A stretch of DNA of 64,000 nt from Streptomyces olivaceoviridis (lineage in GTDB: Bacteria > Actinomycetota > Actinomycetes > Streptomycetales > Streptomycetaceae): positions 1-64,000 of the forward strand of contig NZ_BMUI01000026.1 of NCBI RefSeq assembly GCF_014650115.1. Direction: 5' to 3'. The position numbers and the translations under genes were made by a program. Each line of letters opens with the position of its first letter. Position 1 is the first letter of the stretch. The notes under the pieces are model-generated. The model worked only from the letters and a program-made list of their open reading frames with translations, was not told the origin of the DNA and made no database searches. Positions 49,415 to 58,800 of the stretch are shown here, piece after piece.

Positions 49415-51841
49415 TCAGAGCGCGGTCAGCGACTGCTCCGCCCACACCGTCTTGCCGATCCGGTCGTGCCGGGTGCCCCAGCGGTCGGCGAGCTGGGCGA
49501 CCAGCAGCAGGCCCCGGCCGCCCTCGTCGAAGATCCGGGCCCGGCGCATGTGCGGGGCGGTGTCGCTGGCGTCGTAGACCTCGCTGACCAGGTTCTTGCC
49601 CTGATGGATCAGCCGGAGCCGGATGGGCGGGCGGCCGTAGCGGATGGCGTTGGTGACCAGCTCGCTGACCATCAGCTCGGTGGTGAACGCCGCCTGGTCC
49701 AGGCCCCACACGGACAGTTGGTCGGTGGTGTACCGGCGGGCCAGCGAGACGACGGAGGGCTCGTCGGACAGGTCCCAGGAGGCGACCAGGTCCTCGTGCA
49801 GGGCCCGGGTGCGGGCCACGAGGAGGGCGATGTCGTCGTCGGGGCGGTGGCTGAGCAGGTCGCCGAGGACCCGGTCGCACACCGACTCCAGCGACTGCGC
49901 GGGACGGCCGAGCGCGATGGACATCTTGTCCAGGGCCTCGTCGATGTCGTGGTCGCGGGCCTCCAGCAGCCCGTCGGTGTAGAGCACGAGCAGGCTGCCC
50001 TCGGGCAGTTCCTTCTCCATCGCCTCGAAGGGCAGCCCGCCGAGCCCGAGCGGCGGCCCCGCGGGCACGTCGAGGAAGCGGACGGTGCCGTCCGGGGTCA
50101 CCACGGCGGGCGGCGGATGCCCGGCCCGGGCCACGGAGCAGCGGCGCGAGACCGGGTCGTAGACGGCGTACAGACAGGTGGTGCCGATGCCGCCGGCGGT
50201 GTCGGCGCCCGGGTCCGCGCTGCCCTCGTCGGCGGCCAGCCGCAGCACCAGGTCGTCGAGGTGGGTGAGCAGCTCGTCGGCGGGCAGATCGACGTCGGCC
50301 AGGGTGCGTACCGCCGTGCGCAGCCGGCCCATGGTGGCGGAGGCCCGGATGCCGTGGCCCACCACATCACCCACGACGAGCGCCACCCGCGCCCCGGACA
50401 GCGGGATCACGTCGAACCAGTCGCCGCCCACGCCGGCCCGGGTCGCGGCCGGCAGATAGCGGGTGGCGATCTCCAGGGCCGCCTGGTCGGGCACCGTGTG
50501 CGGGAGCAGGCCGCGTTGCGGGGCCACGGTGGTGGTGCGGGGCCGGGAGCAGCCGCGGGCCTGTTCCATGCCGGTGGCCGCCTTGGCGGTGAACTCCTCC
50601 GCGAGCCGCAGGTCCTCCGGTCCGAAGGGCCCCCGCCCCCCGTGCCGGCCGAACAGGGCGACGCCGAGCGTGCTGCCCTGGGCGAGCAGCGGGACCGCCA
50701 GCAGGGAGCGCGTCCCGGACGTGCGCAGCCACGAGGCGCCCGGGTCCAGCGCCACCCACTCCGCCACGGCCGGGTCCGCCATGTCGTAGAGCATCGGGCG
50801 GGCCGCCGTCAGACACCGGGTGGGCGGCGAGTCCGCCGGGCAGACGATCACCTCACCGATACCGATACCGATACCGACGCCGATACCGATACCGACGCCG
50901 ATACCGACGCCGACGCCGGTTCCGGCGTCGGCGCCGCGGCCGGGCCCGCCGTCCCCCGGGACCGCGCGCAGGGCGGCGCGGCGCAGGACCACCTGCTCCG
51001 GCGGCCGGCCGGCGGCCTCGGCGGTGGTCCACGGGGAGTCCAGCAGGTCCACCGCCATGAGGTCGGCCAGCCGGGGAACCGTGACCTCGCCGAGTTCCTG
51101 TGCGGCACGGGCCTGGTCCGCGGCCGTGCCGACGGGCGCGGCGGACTCGCCCGGGGGGCGAGCCCCGCCGGCGGTTTCCCGGGCCTGCTCCGGCACGGAC
51201 AGACAGACGGCCCGCACCTGCCCGTCGGCGTCCTTCAGGGGGGTGAGGACGATGGCCTGGCCGAGGTCCGGACCGAGCCGGCCGCACGCCTCCTGCGGCC
51301 TGCCGCGCTCCAGCGCCCGCCGCATCGACCGGGCGGCCTCCTCGCTCGCGGCCCCCGGCGCGATGTGGGTGAGGCGCAGTCCGCGGATCGCCGCCTCGGG
51401 CAGGGCGAGGGCGTGTTCCATCCGCCGGTTGGCGCGCACCAGGCGCAGGTCCGCGTCGAAGATGGCCAGCGGAAAGGGGGACTGGAGGAACGTCCACTCC
51501 TCCAGCGGTTCGCCGCGCGGCGGCTGGGTCCGGGCCGTCACCGCGCTCACCACGAGCCAGTCGGTGGCGCCGGTGCGGGAGGTCCGGCGGTGGGCGAGCA
51601 CGCCCAGTTCCAGGAGGCTGCCGTCCTGGTGGCGCAGTGGGACGGTGCCGTTCCAGCGGGACCGGCCGGCCAGTGCCCGCCGGACCGCCGCGCCGCCGGC
51701 GGCGAGCAGCGCGGTGGCGGGCCGGCCGACCACCGCCGGGGAGTCGTAGCCGAGCAGCCGCCGCGCCCCCTCGCTCCAGCCGGTGAGGACGCCGTGCTCA
51801 TCGATGGTGGCCGTGGCCGTGTACGTCGACTGTCGCTCCAT
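49415..51841 (-). CDS. SpoIIE-type phosphatase with PAS, GAF and anti-sigma ATPase
   Basis: This encodes 808 residues: two PAS domains (about 1-115 and 115-220), a GAF-like sensor (about 240-425), the PP2C-SpoIIE domain (about 445-665: GGDWFDVIP, VVGDVVGHG, YTDGLLE, DDIALLV), and a C-terminal HATPase_c (about 680-808: SELVTNAIRYG, EGGRGLLLVAQLADRWG). It is the kind of multidomain switch that dephosphorylates anti-sigma antagonists. Inside the GAF region is a Gly/Ile/Val run encoded by a hexanucleotide repeat. The ATG start is at 51839-51841. Confidence 0.9.
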   Translation of the reverse strand: MERQSTYTATATIDEHGVLTGWSEGARRLLGYDSPAVVGRPATALLAAGGAAVRRALAGRSRWNGTVPLRHQDGSLLELGVLAHRRTSRTGATDWLVVSAVTARTQPPRGEPLEEWTFLQSPFPLAIFDADLRLVRANRRMEHALALPEAAIRGLRLTHIAPGAASEEAARSMRRALERGRPQEACGRLGPDLGQAIVLTPLKDADGQVRAVCLSVPEQARETAGGARPPGESAAPVGTAADQARAAQELGEVTVPRLADLMAVDLLDSPWTTAEAAGRPPEQVVLRRAALRAVPGDGGPGRGADAGTGVGVGIGVGIGIGVGIGIGIGEVIVCPADSPPTRCLTAARPMLYDMADPAVAEWVALDPGASWLRTSGTRSLLAVPLLAQGSTLGVALFGRHGGRGPFGPEDLRLAEEFTAKAATGMEQARGCSRPRTTTVAPQRGLLPHTVPDQAALEIATRYLPAATRAGVGGDWFDVIPLSGARVALVVGDVVGHGIRASATMGRLRTAVRTLADVDLPADELLTHLDDLVLRLAADEGSADPGADTAGGIGTTCLYAVYDPVSRRCSVARAGHPPPAVVTPDGTVRFLDVPAGPPLGLGGLPFEAMEKELPEGSLLVLYTDGLLEARDHDIDEALDKMSIALGRPAQSLESVCDRVLGDLLSHRPDDDIALLVARTRALHEDLVASWDLSDEPSVVSLARRYTTDQLSVWGLDQAAFTTELMVSELVTNAIRYGRPPIRLRLIHQGKNLVSEVYDASDTAPHMRRARIFDEGGRGLLLVAQLADRWGTRHDRIGKTVWAEQSLTAL
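50856..50915 (-). repeat. Hexanucleotide repeat array in phosphatase gene
   Basis: Ten tandem 6-bp units (CCGATA or CCGACG on the + strand) encode alternating Gly-Ile/Gly-Val in a GVGIGVGIG run. Units are in frame, so changes in number alter length but not frame. Confidence 0.9.
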
Positions 51842-51927
51842 CGCCGCTCATCTCGCCCTTGCTCGGCAGGCTCTCCTGTCCAGCCTGATCCCGGGCGGCG
51901 CGGAGCACCAACGCAAGGCGGCGCACA

Positions 51928-51966
51928 CGGTGGCCCCTGCCGCCGGGCGGATTCCAGGGGCCACCG
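51928..51966 (-). terminator. Hairpin terminator of the GH25 gene
   Basis: CGGTGGCCCCTG pairs perfectly with its complement around a 15-base loop, just downstream of the GH25 stop on the minus strand. Confidence 0.75.
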
Positions 51967-51974
51967 CGGAGCCG

Positions 51975-52844
51975 TCAGCCGAGGGCCAGGGCCTGCACCC
52001 GGTCCAGGGCGCCGTTGAACTTGTCGTGGTCGCCGACCGTCGGGCCGGAGGAGGTGTACTGCCACATCGTGTAGTACGACCACCCCGCCGGCAGCGTCCC
52101 CGGGTCGGAGGCGTAGCGGGCGATCCACAACGGGTTGTTCACGGCGAAGCCGCCGTAGTCGCCGGTGCACTGGGTCCACCAGCTGGTGGCGGTGTAGATG
52201 ACCGGGTAGCGGCTGGTGCGGGCCTTGTAGGTGTTGATGAAGTCGGCGATCCAGCTCACCATCTGGCTCGCGGTCTTGCCGTAGCAGGCGGCGCCGTACG
52301 GGTTCCACTCGATGTCGAGGGCGCCGGGCAGCGTCTTGCCGTCCCGGGACCAGCCGCCGCCGTGGTCCACGAAGTAGTTGGCCTGGGTGGCGCCGCTGGT
52401 GGTGTCCGGAGTGGCGAAGTGGTACGAGCCGCGGATCATGCCGACGTTGTAGGAGCCGTTGTACTGCTGGGCGAAGTACGGGTTCGTGTAGTACGTGCCT
52501 TCCGTGGCCTTCGTGTACGCCCACCGGACCCCGCTGTTCCACAGGGTCGACCAGGCGACGTTGCCCTGGTAGCCGGAGACGTCGACGCCCTCGGTCTGGG
52601 TGGCGTCACCGGTGCTGGGCGTGCCGTCCTGGCCGTCGTGGGCGAGGACGCCCATGCCCATGTAGGCGGAGCCGCGGCTGGGCGTGCTCGCGGCCTGGGC
52701 GGAGGTGAGCGGAAGCGTGAGGGAGAGCGCCGCGAGCAGGGCCGTGAGGAGAACGGCGAGGGGGCGCGGGCGGAACGACAGGGGGGAGCGGGGGGAGCGG
52801 AGGGAGTGGACGGAGCGGGTGGAGCCGGGTCTGAGCACGGGCAT
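51975..52844 (-). CDS. Secreted GH25 muramidase (lysozyme)
   Basis: This encodes 289 residues. A signal peptide of about 50 residues (PLAVLLTALLAALSLTLPLT, then SAQAAS) is followed by the GH25 beta/alpha barrel starting GVDVSGYQGNV, with catalytic DxE in ALDIEWNP and late YTMWQYTSSG. It cleaves the glycan strands of peptidoglycan outside the cell. The ATG at 52842-52844 has GGAGG; a longer in-frame start would spoil the signal peptide. The signal region is unusually Arg/Ser-rich before the hydrophobic part. Confidence 0.92.
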   Translation of the reverse strand: MPVLRPGSTRSVHSLRSPRSPLSFRPRPLAVLLTALLAALSLTLPLTSAQAASTPSRGSAYMGMGVLAHDGQDGTPSTGDATQTEGVDVSGYQGNVAWSTLWNSGVRWAYTKATEGTYYTNPYFAQQYNGSYNVGMIRGSYHFATPDTTSGATQANYFVDHGGGWSRDGKTLPGALDIEWNPYGAACYGKTASQMVSWIADFINTYKARTSRYPVIYTATSWWTQCTGDYGGFAVNNPLWIARYASDPGTLPAGWSYYTMWQYTSSGPTVGDHDKFNGALDRVQALALG

Positions 52845-52947
52845 GACGTGCCTCCGGGGAGTGGAGTGGGGGGGAGTGACGTGGGGACTGCGACACCGAC
52901 CGTCGGCCCACTGGCGTGGGCATGCCATTAACGACGTGATAGAGAAG

Positions 52948-52959
52948 CTACGCACGTAG
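52948..52959. promoter_or_regulatory. Palindrome in divergent GH25/MarR region
   Basis: CTACG-CA-CGTAG is a perfect 12-bp palindrome in the 242-bp region between the divergent GH25 and MarR genes. It is a possible MarR operator; the rest of the region shows no gene. Confidence 0.4.
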
Positions 52960-53086
52960 ATGAGGGCGTGGGAAGGGGGTCCGGGCGACGCCGTTGGTCT
53001 ACGCCTGCGAAATACTGGCAGAGCTGCGGCAATGACGACTTTTGACGGAAACTTTCAGGACCGCGAAACCGAGCAGGGGTGCTGAC

Positions 53087-53578
53087 GTGCACGAGGACGG
53101 AAACGGCGGCGCGCACGGCGCCGTCGGCCAGATGACGCCCAGTGGTGCAGACCAGGAATTCCTGGCGCTGGAGCGCGAGTTGACCGTGCTGCTCCGGCGT
53201 GCCCGGTCCAACCAGGGCGAGATGGCCCGGGAGGTCCACCCCGACCTGGAGTCCTCCGCGTACGGCCTGCTCATCCGGCTGGACGAACTGGGCGGCCAGC
53301 GGGCCACGGAACTCGCCGCCTACATCGGGGTCGGCAAGGCCACCATGTCCCGCCAGCTGCGGGCCCTGGAGGACCTGGGCCTGATCGCCCGCGAGCCCGA
53401 CCCGGCCGACGGCCGCGCCTGGCTCGTCACCCTCACCGACGAGGGCAGCCGTCGCGTCGGCACGGTCCGCGAGGCCCGCCGCGCCCGCTACGTCCGCCAG
53501 CTCGCCCACTGGGACCGCCGCGAGGTCGCCGAACTGGCCCGGCTGCTGCACGAGCTGAACGGCGTCATGGCGAAATAA
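53087..53578 (+). CDS. MarR-family transcription regulator
   Basis: This encodes 163 residues. The winged helix (ELAAYIGVGKATMSRQLRALEDLGLI) with wing REPDPADGRAWLVTLTDEG, flanked by dimer helices, marks MarR/SlyA regulators of stress or efflux. The start is uncertain: GTG at 53087 is chosen, with TTG at 53042 and ATG at 53132 as alternatives. It is divergent from the muramidase gene and may control it. Confidence 0.88.
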   Translation: MHEDGNGGAHGAVGQMTPSGADQEFLALERELTVLLRRARSNQGEMAREVHPDLESSAYGLLIRLDELGGQRATELAAYIGVGKATMSRQLRALEDLGLIAREPDPADGRAWLVTLTDEGSRRVGTVREARRARYVRQLAHWDRREVAELARLLHELNGVMAK

Positions 53579-53625
53579 CACGCACCGCCGCGGCGGCCCG
53601 GCCCACCGAAACAGCCCGACCTGGG

Positions 53626-53847
53626 GTGCGGTCCGGTACGGCGGAACGGCCCGGTCTGGGCGTGTGGTCCGGTACGGCGGAATGGCCGGGCCTGGGGGTG
53701 CGGTCCGGCCTGGGCGTGCAGCCGGCACCGGCACTGAACCCGGCCCCGGCATCAGCCCAGGTCTCGGCGTGCCGTCCCCGGCGCCCCCGGTCTGGGCGTG
53801 CCACCCCCGGCGCCCCCGGTCTCGGCGTGCCGCCCCCGGCGCCCCCG
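53626..53847. repeat. Two families of tandem repeats, non-coding
   Basis: Family A has two and a half 36-bp units (53626-53661, 53662-53697, partial 53698-53715). Family B has three 29-bp units (53761-53789, 53790-53818, 53819-53847). The region 53579-53856 between convergent MarR and PP2C genes has no gene. Confidence 0.85.
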
Positions 53848-53856
53848 CCCCCTTCG

Positions 53857-54645
53857 TCACAGCTCCACGTACGCCACCGTCGCGTCGTCGTGCGTCTTGC
53901 CGCGTCCCAGGAACGCCCGCTCCTCCCGGTCCGCCGTCTCCAGCTCCCGTACCCGCTCCACCAGCGACCGGGCGCCCTCCTTGGCGACCAGGTCGAACAG
54001 GGCCGTCCAGTCGCCCTCGCGGAACGTCTCCGTCCAGCGGGTCGCGCCGTCCGTCAGCGCCGCCAGTGCCCGGACCTCCTGTCGGGGCAGGGTGCCGGTG
54101 ACCGCCCGGGCGGCCACGGCGGGGTCGGCTGCGGCGGTGAAGAAGCCGCCCTCCTTGTTGCGCAGGTTCGCGTCGACCAGCGCGTCCGTGGCGAGCGCGG
54201 AGCGGGGCAGTCGGGCCAGCCGGTCGTCCAGCACCGGGGTGACCGTGCCGTCGGGCCCGCGCAGCAGCAGCGCGGCATCGGACAGCACCAGGTACTCGAC
54301 CTCGGTGGCGGACCAGCGGGTCAGGGCGACGGTTGCCTGAGGGGTTCGCGGGTGAGAAAGCTCACAGGTGTCCGCGTGAACGTCCGCGGTGCGCCGGATC
54401 GCCCGCGCGAGAATCTCCGAGAGCGTCAGATCTCGGACGGAAACGGTCAGTTCGGTCAGTGCGCCGCCCAGTCGCGCGGTGAACCAGGGGACGGAATGCA
54501 GACAGCCGGTCCCGCCGCTGGGCGGAGTCACTCCGTCCAGGACGATCACGCAACCTCCCTGTCCGGAGGCGGGTAGTCCGACACCGGCGAAGTCCTCGTT
54601 GGGGCGGGACGCGTCGCCGGGTTCCGAGACGAGATCAGTGCGCAT
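53857..54645 (-). CDS. PP2C-family Ser/Thr phosphatase
   Basis: This encodes 262 residues. The PP2C motifs are RPNEDFAGVG, VIVLDGVTPP (metal Asp), ALTDGATRW and KTHDDATVAYV (metal Asp pair), so the manganese site looks intact. There is no membrane segment. The ATG at 54643-54645 is used; an earlier start lies within the promoter region. It neighbours the conservon in divergent orientation. Confidence 0.85.
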   Translation of the reverse strand: MRTDLVSEPGDASRPNEDFAGVGLPASGQGGCVIVLDGVTPPSGGTGCLHSVPWFTARLGGALTELTVSVRDLTLSEILARAIRRTADVHADTCELSHPRTPQATVALTRWSATEVEYLVLSDAALLLRGPDGTVTPVLDDRLARLPRSALATDALVDANLRNKEGGFFTAAADPAVAARAVTGTLPRQEVRALAALTDGATRWTETFREGDWTALFDLVAKEGARSLVERVRELETADREERAFLGRGKTHDDATVAYVEL

Positions 54646-54676
54646 CCAGCCAGTCTGCACGAGCTCTTCACAAGGT

Positions 54677-54693
54677 GTGCCAAAGGCTGGCAC
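54677..54693 (-). promoter_or_regulatory. Inverted repeat in PP2C/conservon divergent region
   Basis: GTGCC-N7-GGCAC lies 32 bp before the PP2C start. The 371-bp region 54646-55016 has no gene and must hold both promoters. Confidence 0.35.
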
Positions 54694-55016
54694 CAGTCGG
54701 TGAATTCTCACGACCTCGCAGGTCAGGCGCCTGGTTTGGGCGAGAATGATCCACTCCGGGAAGGCGTGGCGGCGAATACTGCCAAAGCCTGCCGCGCGCG
54801 TCCAACCGGCCCGCCGCGCAAGAGGGCCGCACGCGCCAGTGGAACTTGCCCGCCAACTCCCCTCCGATGTTCACTCCTTCGGGTGGCGGGTCAGGTGATG
54901 CGCGACCACTGCCCACCGGCGCTGGGAGGGTCGGGGACCGTACGAACCGGGTGTACGCACCACTTGGCACGAGCTGACGGGGCACCACCCGGGCCCCTGG
55001 GTAGACGAGTTCAGGA

Positions 55017-57878
55017 ATGCGAGCACCGGTGCAGAAGAAGCGGCCTCGGCGCACAGGCAGGCAGACGGCCCCCGAGGGGACCGTCCCCCAGACCCCCGTG
55101 GGCTCCGGTCGCCCCACCCATGTGCGCACCCGGCTGATCGTCGCCGTCGCCGTGGTGGCCGCCGCCGTAGCGGGAGCCGGGGCACCCGCCCTGCTCAGCG
55201 CCTCCCAGGACGTCAGCGACTCCCAGGACCTGGTGACGCTGGCCACCCGTACCCAGGACGCGCTCACCCTCGCCCACTCCCTCGCCGACGAACGCGACGA
55301 GGTCACCTCCTACGTCGCGGCCGGCCGCCCCAAGGACAAGGCGCCCTCCGAGGACCGCAGTGCCCGGGTGGACCGGCAGGTCGGGGAACTGCGCGCCGAC
55401 ACCGGTACCCCGGCGAGCCTGCGCACCGCCCTCGACGGCATCGACGCGCTCCGCCGCAGCGCCCTCACCGGCAAGACCAGCGCCCTCCAGGCCCACCAGG
55501 CGTACTCGGCGACGATCACCGCGCTGCACCGGCTCGCCGAGCAGCTGGCCGAGCAGATGCCCCCGCGGGCCCGCTCCGGCGGCCACGCCCTCGCCGAACT
55601 GGACTCCGCCGTCCAGCAGTCCGCCGCCGCCCGCGGCCTGCTGCTGGCCGCGCTGAACGTCCCGTCCAGCACCCAGACGGTGATCGACCCCACCACCGGT
55701 CTGCCCACCACGACCGCCACCAGCACCGAAGCGGACCGCAAACAGCGCGACGCGCTCACCGCCGCCGCCCAGCAGGCCCGGCTGCGCGCCGACGCGGCCC
55801 TCGCCGACTTCCGCGAGACCGCGCCGAAGGCGGCCGTGGACTCCTACGACTCCACGGTCACCGGCCCCGAGGTCAACTCGGCCGACAAGTACCTCGCCTC
55901 GCTCACCGGCCGGCCCACCCTCGCCGACAGCGAGCTGACGACCAGCACCAAGAAGCTGGACGCGGCCCTGTCCGCCCGTGTCGACCTGATGCGCGGCGCG
56001 GAGTCGGCGCTCTACGACCACCGCACCAAGGACCTCGCGAAGCTCCGGGACGACGACGTCACCGCCCTGGAGATCCGCGTCGCCGTCCTCGGCGCGCTGA
56101 TGCTGGTCGCGGTCGGCATCGCCACGGCCATGGCCCGCTCCCTGACCCGCCCGCTGTCGGTCCTGCGCCGCGGCTCGGCCCGCCTCGCCGGGTCCGAGGA
56201 CCCGACGGCCCAGGAGCCGATCGCCTTCACGGGCCGCAACGACGAGTTCGCCCAGGTGGTCCGCTCGGTCAACGCCCTGCACGCGCACACCGTGGCGCTG
56301 CACGAGCGGGTCGCCACCCTGGAGACCGACCGCAAGCATCTGGTGGGCCAGCGCCAGAAGATGGCCGACGCCCGCGAGGAACTGCGCGCCGAGCTCGCCG
56401 AGTCCACCGCCCAGCTGGAGCGGCTGCGCACCAGCATCGGCTCCACCTTCGTCAACCTGGCCCTGCGCACCCTGGGCCTGGTCGAACGCCAGCTGGCGGT
56501 CATCGAGGGCCTGGAGGACCGCGAGCAGGACCCCGACCGCCTTGCCACCCTGTTCAAGCTGGACCACTTCGCCACGGTCATGCGCCGGCACAGCGAGAAC
56601 CTCCTGGTCCTCGCCGGCACCGAGCACGTCCAGCAGCATCCGGGCCCGGTGCCGCTGGTCGACGTGGTCCGGGCGGCGGTCAGCGAGATCGAGCGCTACG
56701 AGCGCGTCCGCATCGCGGCCCTCCCGCCGCACGCGCACGTCGCGGGCTTCATCGCGGACGACCTCTCCCACCTGCTGGCCGAACTCATGGAGAACGCCAC
56801 CTCGTTCTCCCCGCCGGACCTGCCCGTCGAGGTCTCCGGCTGGCTCCTGGAGTCGGGCGAGGTCATGCTGTCGGTCCAGGACGAGGGCATCGGCATGACC
56901 GCCGAGCGCCTGGACACCCTCAACGGCCGCCTCGGCGACTTCGACCCCGAGTCCCTCTACGACCAGGAGGGCGAGGAGGGCCTCGGCCTCGGCCTGTACG
57001 TCGTCGCGCGCCTCGCCCACCGGCACGGCGTCCGCGTCCAGCTGCGCGAGCAGAAGCAGGGCGGCATCGCGGCGGTGGTGGTCCTCCCGGCCTCCCTGCT
57101 GGTCGAGGCCGCGCCCACGGCGCTCCCGCCGCAGAGCACCGCCCCCGGCGCCACGGGCACCTTCACCCTCCCCGGCGCCGACGCCGAGGCCAATTCCAAT
57201 GTCCTGCCCACCCGCGCCAAGCACCAGGACCCCCTGGTCACCCTGGCGGAACAGGCCGTACGGGAGGCCGCCGCCAAGGCACCGGAGGAGTCGCCGCGGG
57301 AGGCACCGGCGGAGGCCCACGAGCAGGCCGCCCAGCCCGCCCAGGACACGGAGACCCGCCCGAAGGCCCCGGCGGAGACGTACGCCGAGACGACGATGGA
57401 GCTGCTGCTCCCGAACGCCCCGGCGGAGCCCACGCACTCGGCGGCCGGCCGCCTCGGCGACCCGCGGGCCGCCGACGGCGAGCACACCCCGCAGGAGGCC
57501 CCCGCACCCGACGGCGAGACCCGCACGGGTGGTGCGGACGGGCACACGGACGCCGTAGGCGAAGCCGAGGCGCACGCACCCGGCGAAGCGTCGCAGGCGA
57601 CCCGCGAAGCCGAGGAGGAGGAGCGGCTCACCAGCAAGGGGCTCCCCAAGCGCACACCGAAGATCACCGCCCCCACCACCCCGCCCCGCCAGCGCAGCTC
57701 CAGCGTCGACGCCGAAGCCCTGCGCCGCAGGCTCGGCGGTTTCCGCACCGGCGCCCAAGCCGGCTACCGCGACGTAGAGGCGGAGATCGCCGAGCAGACG
57801 GCCGACAACCGGCGGCCGACCAGCCACGCACACGCCGAAGAAGCCACGGGGGGCACAGCCGAGGAGGCAAGCAGTTGA
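55017..57878 (+). CDS. cvnA: Conservon sensor kinase CvnA, nitrate/nitrite-sensing type
   Basis: This encodes 953 residues. A membrane segment lies at about 38-60 (LIVAVAVVAAAVAGAGA). The NIT sensor domain is about 65-330 outside the membrane (ASQDVSDSQDLVTLATRTQ), with a second membrane segment near 350. HAMP-like and histidine-kinase-like parts follow (LDHFATVMRRHSENLLVLAG; N box LAELMENATSFSP; EGLGLGLYVVARLA). The last 230 residues are a Pro/Ala/Glu-rich disordered tail. In conservons this protein collects a signal for CvnB-D. The start could also be GTG at 55029. Confidence 0.92.
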   Translation: MRAPVQKKRPRRTGRQTAPEGTVPQTPVGSGRPTHVRTRLIVAVAVVAAAVAGAGAPALLSASQDVSDSQDLVTLATRTQDALTLAHSLADERDEVTSYVAAGRPKDKAPSEDRSARVDRQVGELRADTGTPASLRTALDGIDALRRSALTGKTSALQAHQAYSATITALHRLAEQLAEQMPPRARSGGHALAELDSAVQQSAAARGLLLAALNVPSSTQTVIDPTTGLPTTTATSTEADRKQRDALTAAAQQARLRADAALADFRETAPKAAVDSYDSTVTGPEVNSADKYLASLTGRPTLADSELTTSTKKLDAALSARVDLMRGAESALYDHRTKDLAKLRDDDVTALEIRVAVLGALMLVAVGIATAMARSLTRPLSVLRRGSARLAGSEDPTAQEPIAFTGRNDEFAQVVRSVNALHAHTVALHERVATLETDRKHLVGQRQKMADAREELRAELAESTAQLERLRTSIGSTFVNLALRTLGLVERQLAVIEGLEDREQDPDRLATLFKLDHFATVMRRHSENLLVLAGTEHVQQHPGPVPLVDVVRAAVSEIERYERVRIAALPPHAHVAGFIADDLSHLLAELMENATSFSPPDLPVEVSGWLLESGEVMLSVQDEGIGMTAERLDTLNGRLGDFDPESLYDQEGEEGLGLGLYVVARLAHRHGVRVQLREQKQGGIAAVVVLPASLLVEAAPTALPPQSTAPGATGTFTLPGADAEANSNVLPTRAKHQDPLVTLAEQAVREAAAKAPEESPREAPAEAHEQAAQPAQDTETRPKAPAETYAETTMELLLPNAPAEPTHSAAGRLGDPRAADGEHTPQEAPAPDGETRTGGADGHTDAVGEAEAHAPGEASQATREAEEEERLTSKGLPKRTPKITAPTTPPRQRSSSVDAEALRRRLGGFRTGAQAGYRDVEAEIAEQTADNRRPTSHAHAEEATGGTAEEASS

Positions 57879-58378
57879 CCGCGCCCACTACCTACGGACT
57901 GAGCAGTGAAGCCCGCAACCTGCACTGGCTGCTGACCAACCTGGTCGAGGAAGTACCCGGCATCCAGTCCGTCGCCGTGGTCTCCTCCGACGGGCTGCTC
58001 CTGCTGTCGTCCGACCCGGGTCACACGGAGGAGGCCCGCCAGTCCCGTGACACCAAGCGGACCGGTCCCCGGGGCTCCGCCGCCGACCTCGCCACCATCG
58101 TCTCCGGTATCGGCAGCCTCACCGTCGGCGCCGCCAAGCTGCTGGATTTCGGCGGGGTCAAGCACACGATGGTCGCGATGGAGGAGGGCAGCCTGTTCGT
58201 GATGTCGATCAGCGACGGCTCGCTGCTCGGCGTGCACGGCTCCGCCGAGTCCGACATGAGCGTCGTGGCGTACCACATGGCGCTCTTCGTCGGCCGCGCC
58301 GGCCACGTCCTGACGCCCGAGCTCCGCAGCGAACTACGCAAGAGCCTGGAAGCCGAGTCGACGGGGAGCGACCGATGA
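57875..58378 (+). CDS. cvnB: Roadblock/LC7 protein CvnB
   Basis: This encodes 167 residues of the roadblock/LC7 fold (VEEVPGIQSVAVVSSDGLLLL, AADLATIVSGIGSLTVGAAK, FVMSISDGSLLGVHGSAESD). These small proteins act as GTPase-interacting partners of the CvnD G-protein. TTG start at 57875 overlaps the CvnA TGA. Confidence 0.93.
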   Translation: MTAPTTYGLSSEARNLHWLLTNLVEEVPGIQSVAVVSSDGLLLLSSDPGHTEEARQSRDTKRTGPRGSAADLATIVSGIGSLTVGAAKLLDFGGVKHTMVAMEEGSLFVMSISDGSLLGVHGSAESDMSVVAYHMALFVGRAGHVLTPELRSELRKSLEAESTGSDR

Positions 58379-58800
58379 CCGGCACCCCCGAGAAACCGGA
58401 CAAGACACAGCTCCCGGTCCGCGGCGGCGACCGCAAGCCCGCCCGAGTCCGCCCCTACTCGCTCACCGGCGGCCGTACCCGCTTCGGCCACGTCCTCCTC
58501 GTGGAGACGTTCGTGGCGGCGCTGGAGGCCCCCGAGGAGCGCAAGGAACTGACGAACGGCTCACTCACCACCCGGGTCATGCCGGAGATGAGGGCCATCG
58601 TCGAACTGTGCCGCCGTATGCGCACGGTGGCCGAGATCGCCGCGCTGCTGAAGATGCCGCTCGGCGTGGTCCGCGTACTCCTGAGCGATCTCGCGGACCA
58701 GGGAAAGATCCGTGTGTACGGCACCGGAACCGGTCACGGCACCGGCCGCCCGGACCGCGCTCTGCTGGAAAGGGTGCTGAGTGGACTCCGCCGTCTCTGA
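58375..58800 (+). CDS. cvnC: DUF742 protein CvnC
   Basis: This encodes 141 residues, DUF742 winged-helix (RPYSLTGGRTRFG, LCRRMRTVAEIAALLKMPLG, VLLSDLADQGKIRVY). In conservons it binds CvnD and may contact DNA. ATG overlaps the CvnB stop (ATGA). Its 3' end overlaps cvnD by 20 bp. Confidence 0.93.
   Translation: MTGTPEKPDKTQLPVRGGDRKPARVRPYSLTGGRTRFGHVLLVETFVAALEAPEERKELTNGSLTTRVMPEMRAIVELCRRMRTVAEIAALLKMPLGVVRVLLSDLADQGKIRVYGTGTGHGTGRPDRALLERVLSGLRRL

Noticed and set aside
53626..53847. CRISPR array
   Set aside because: Units are directly adjacent without unique spacers, and no cas genes are present.
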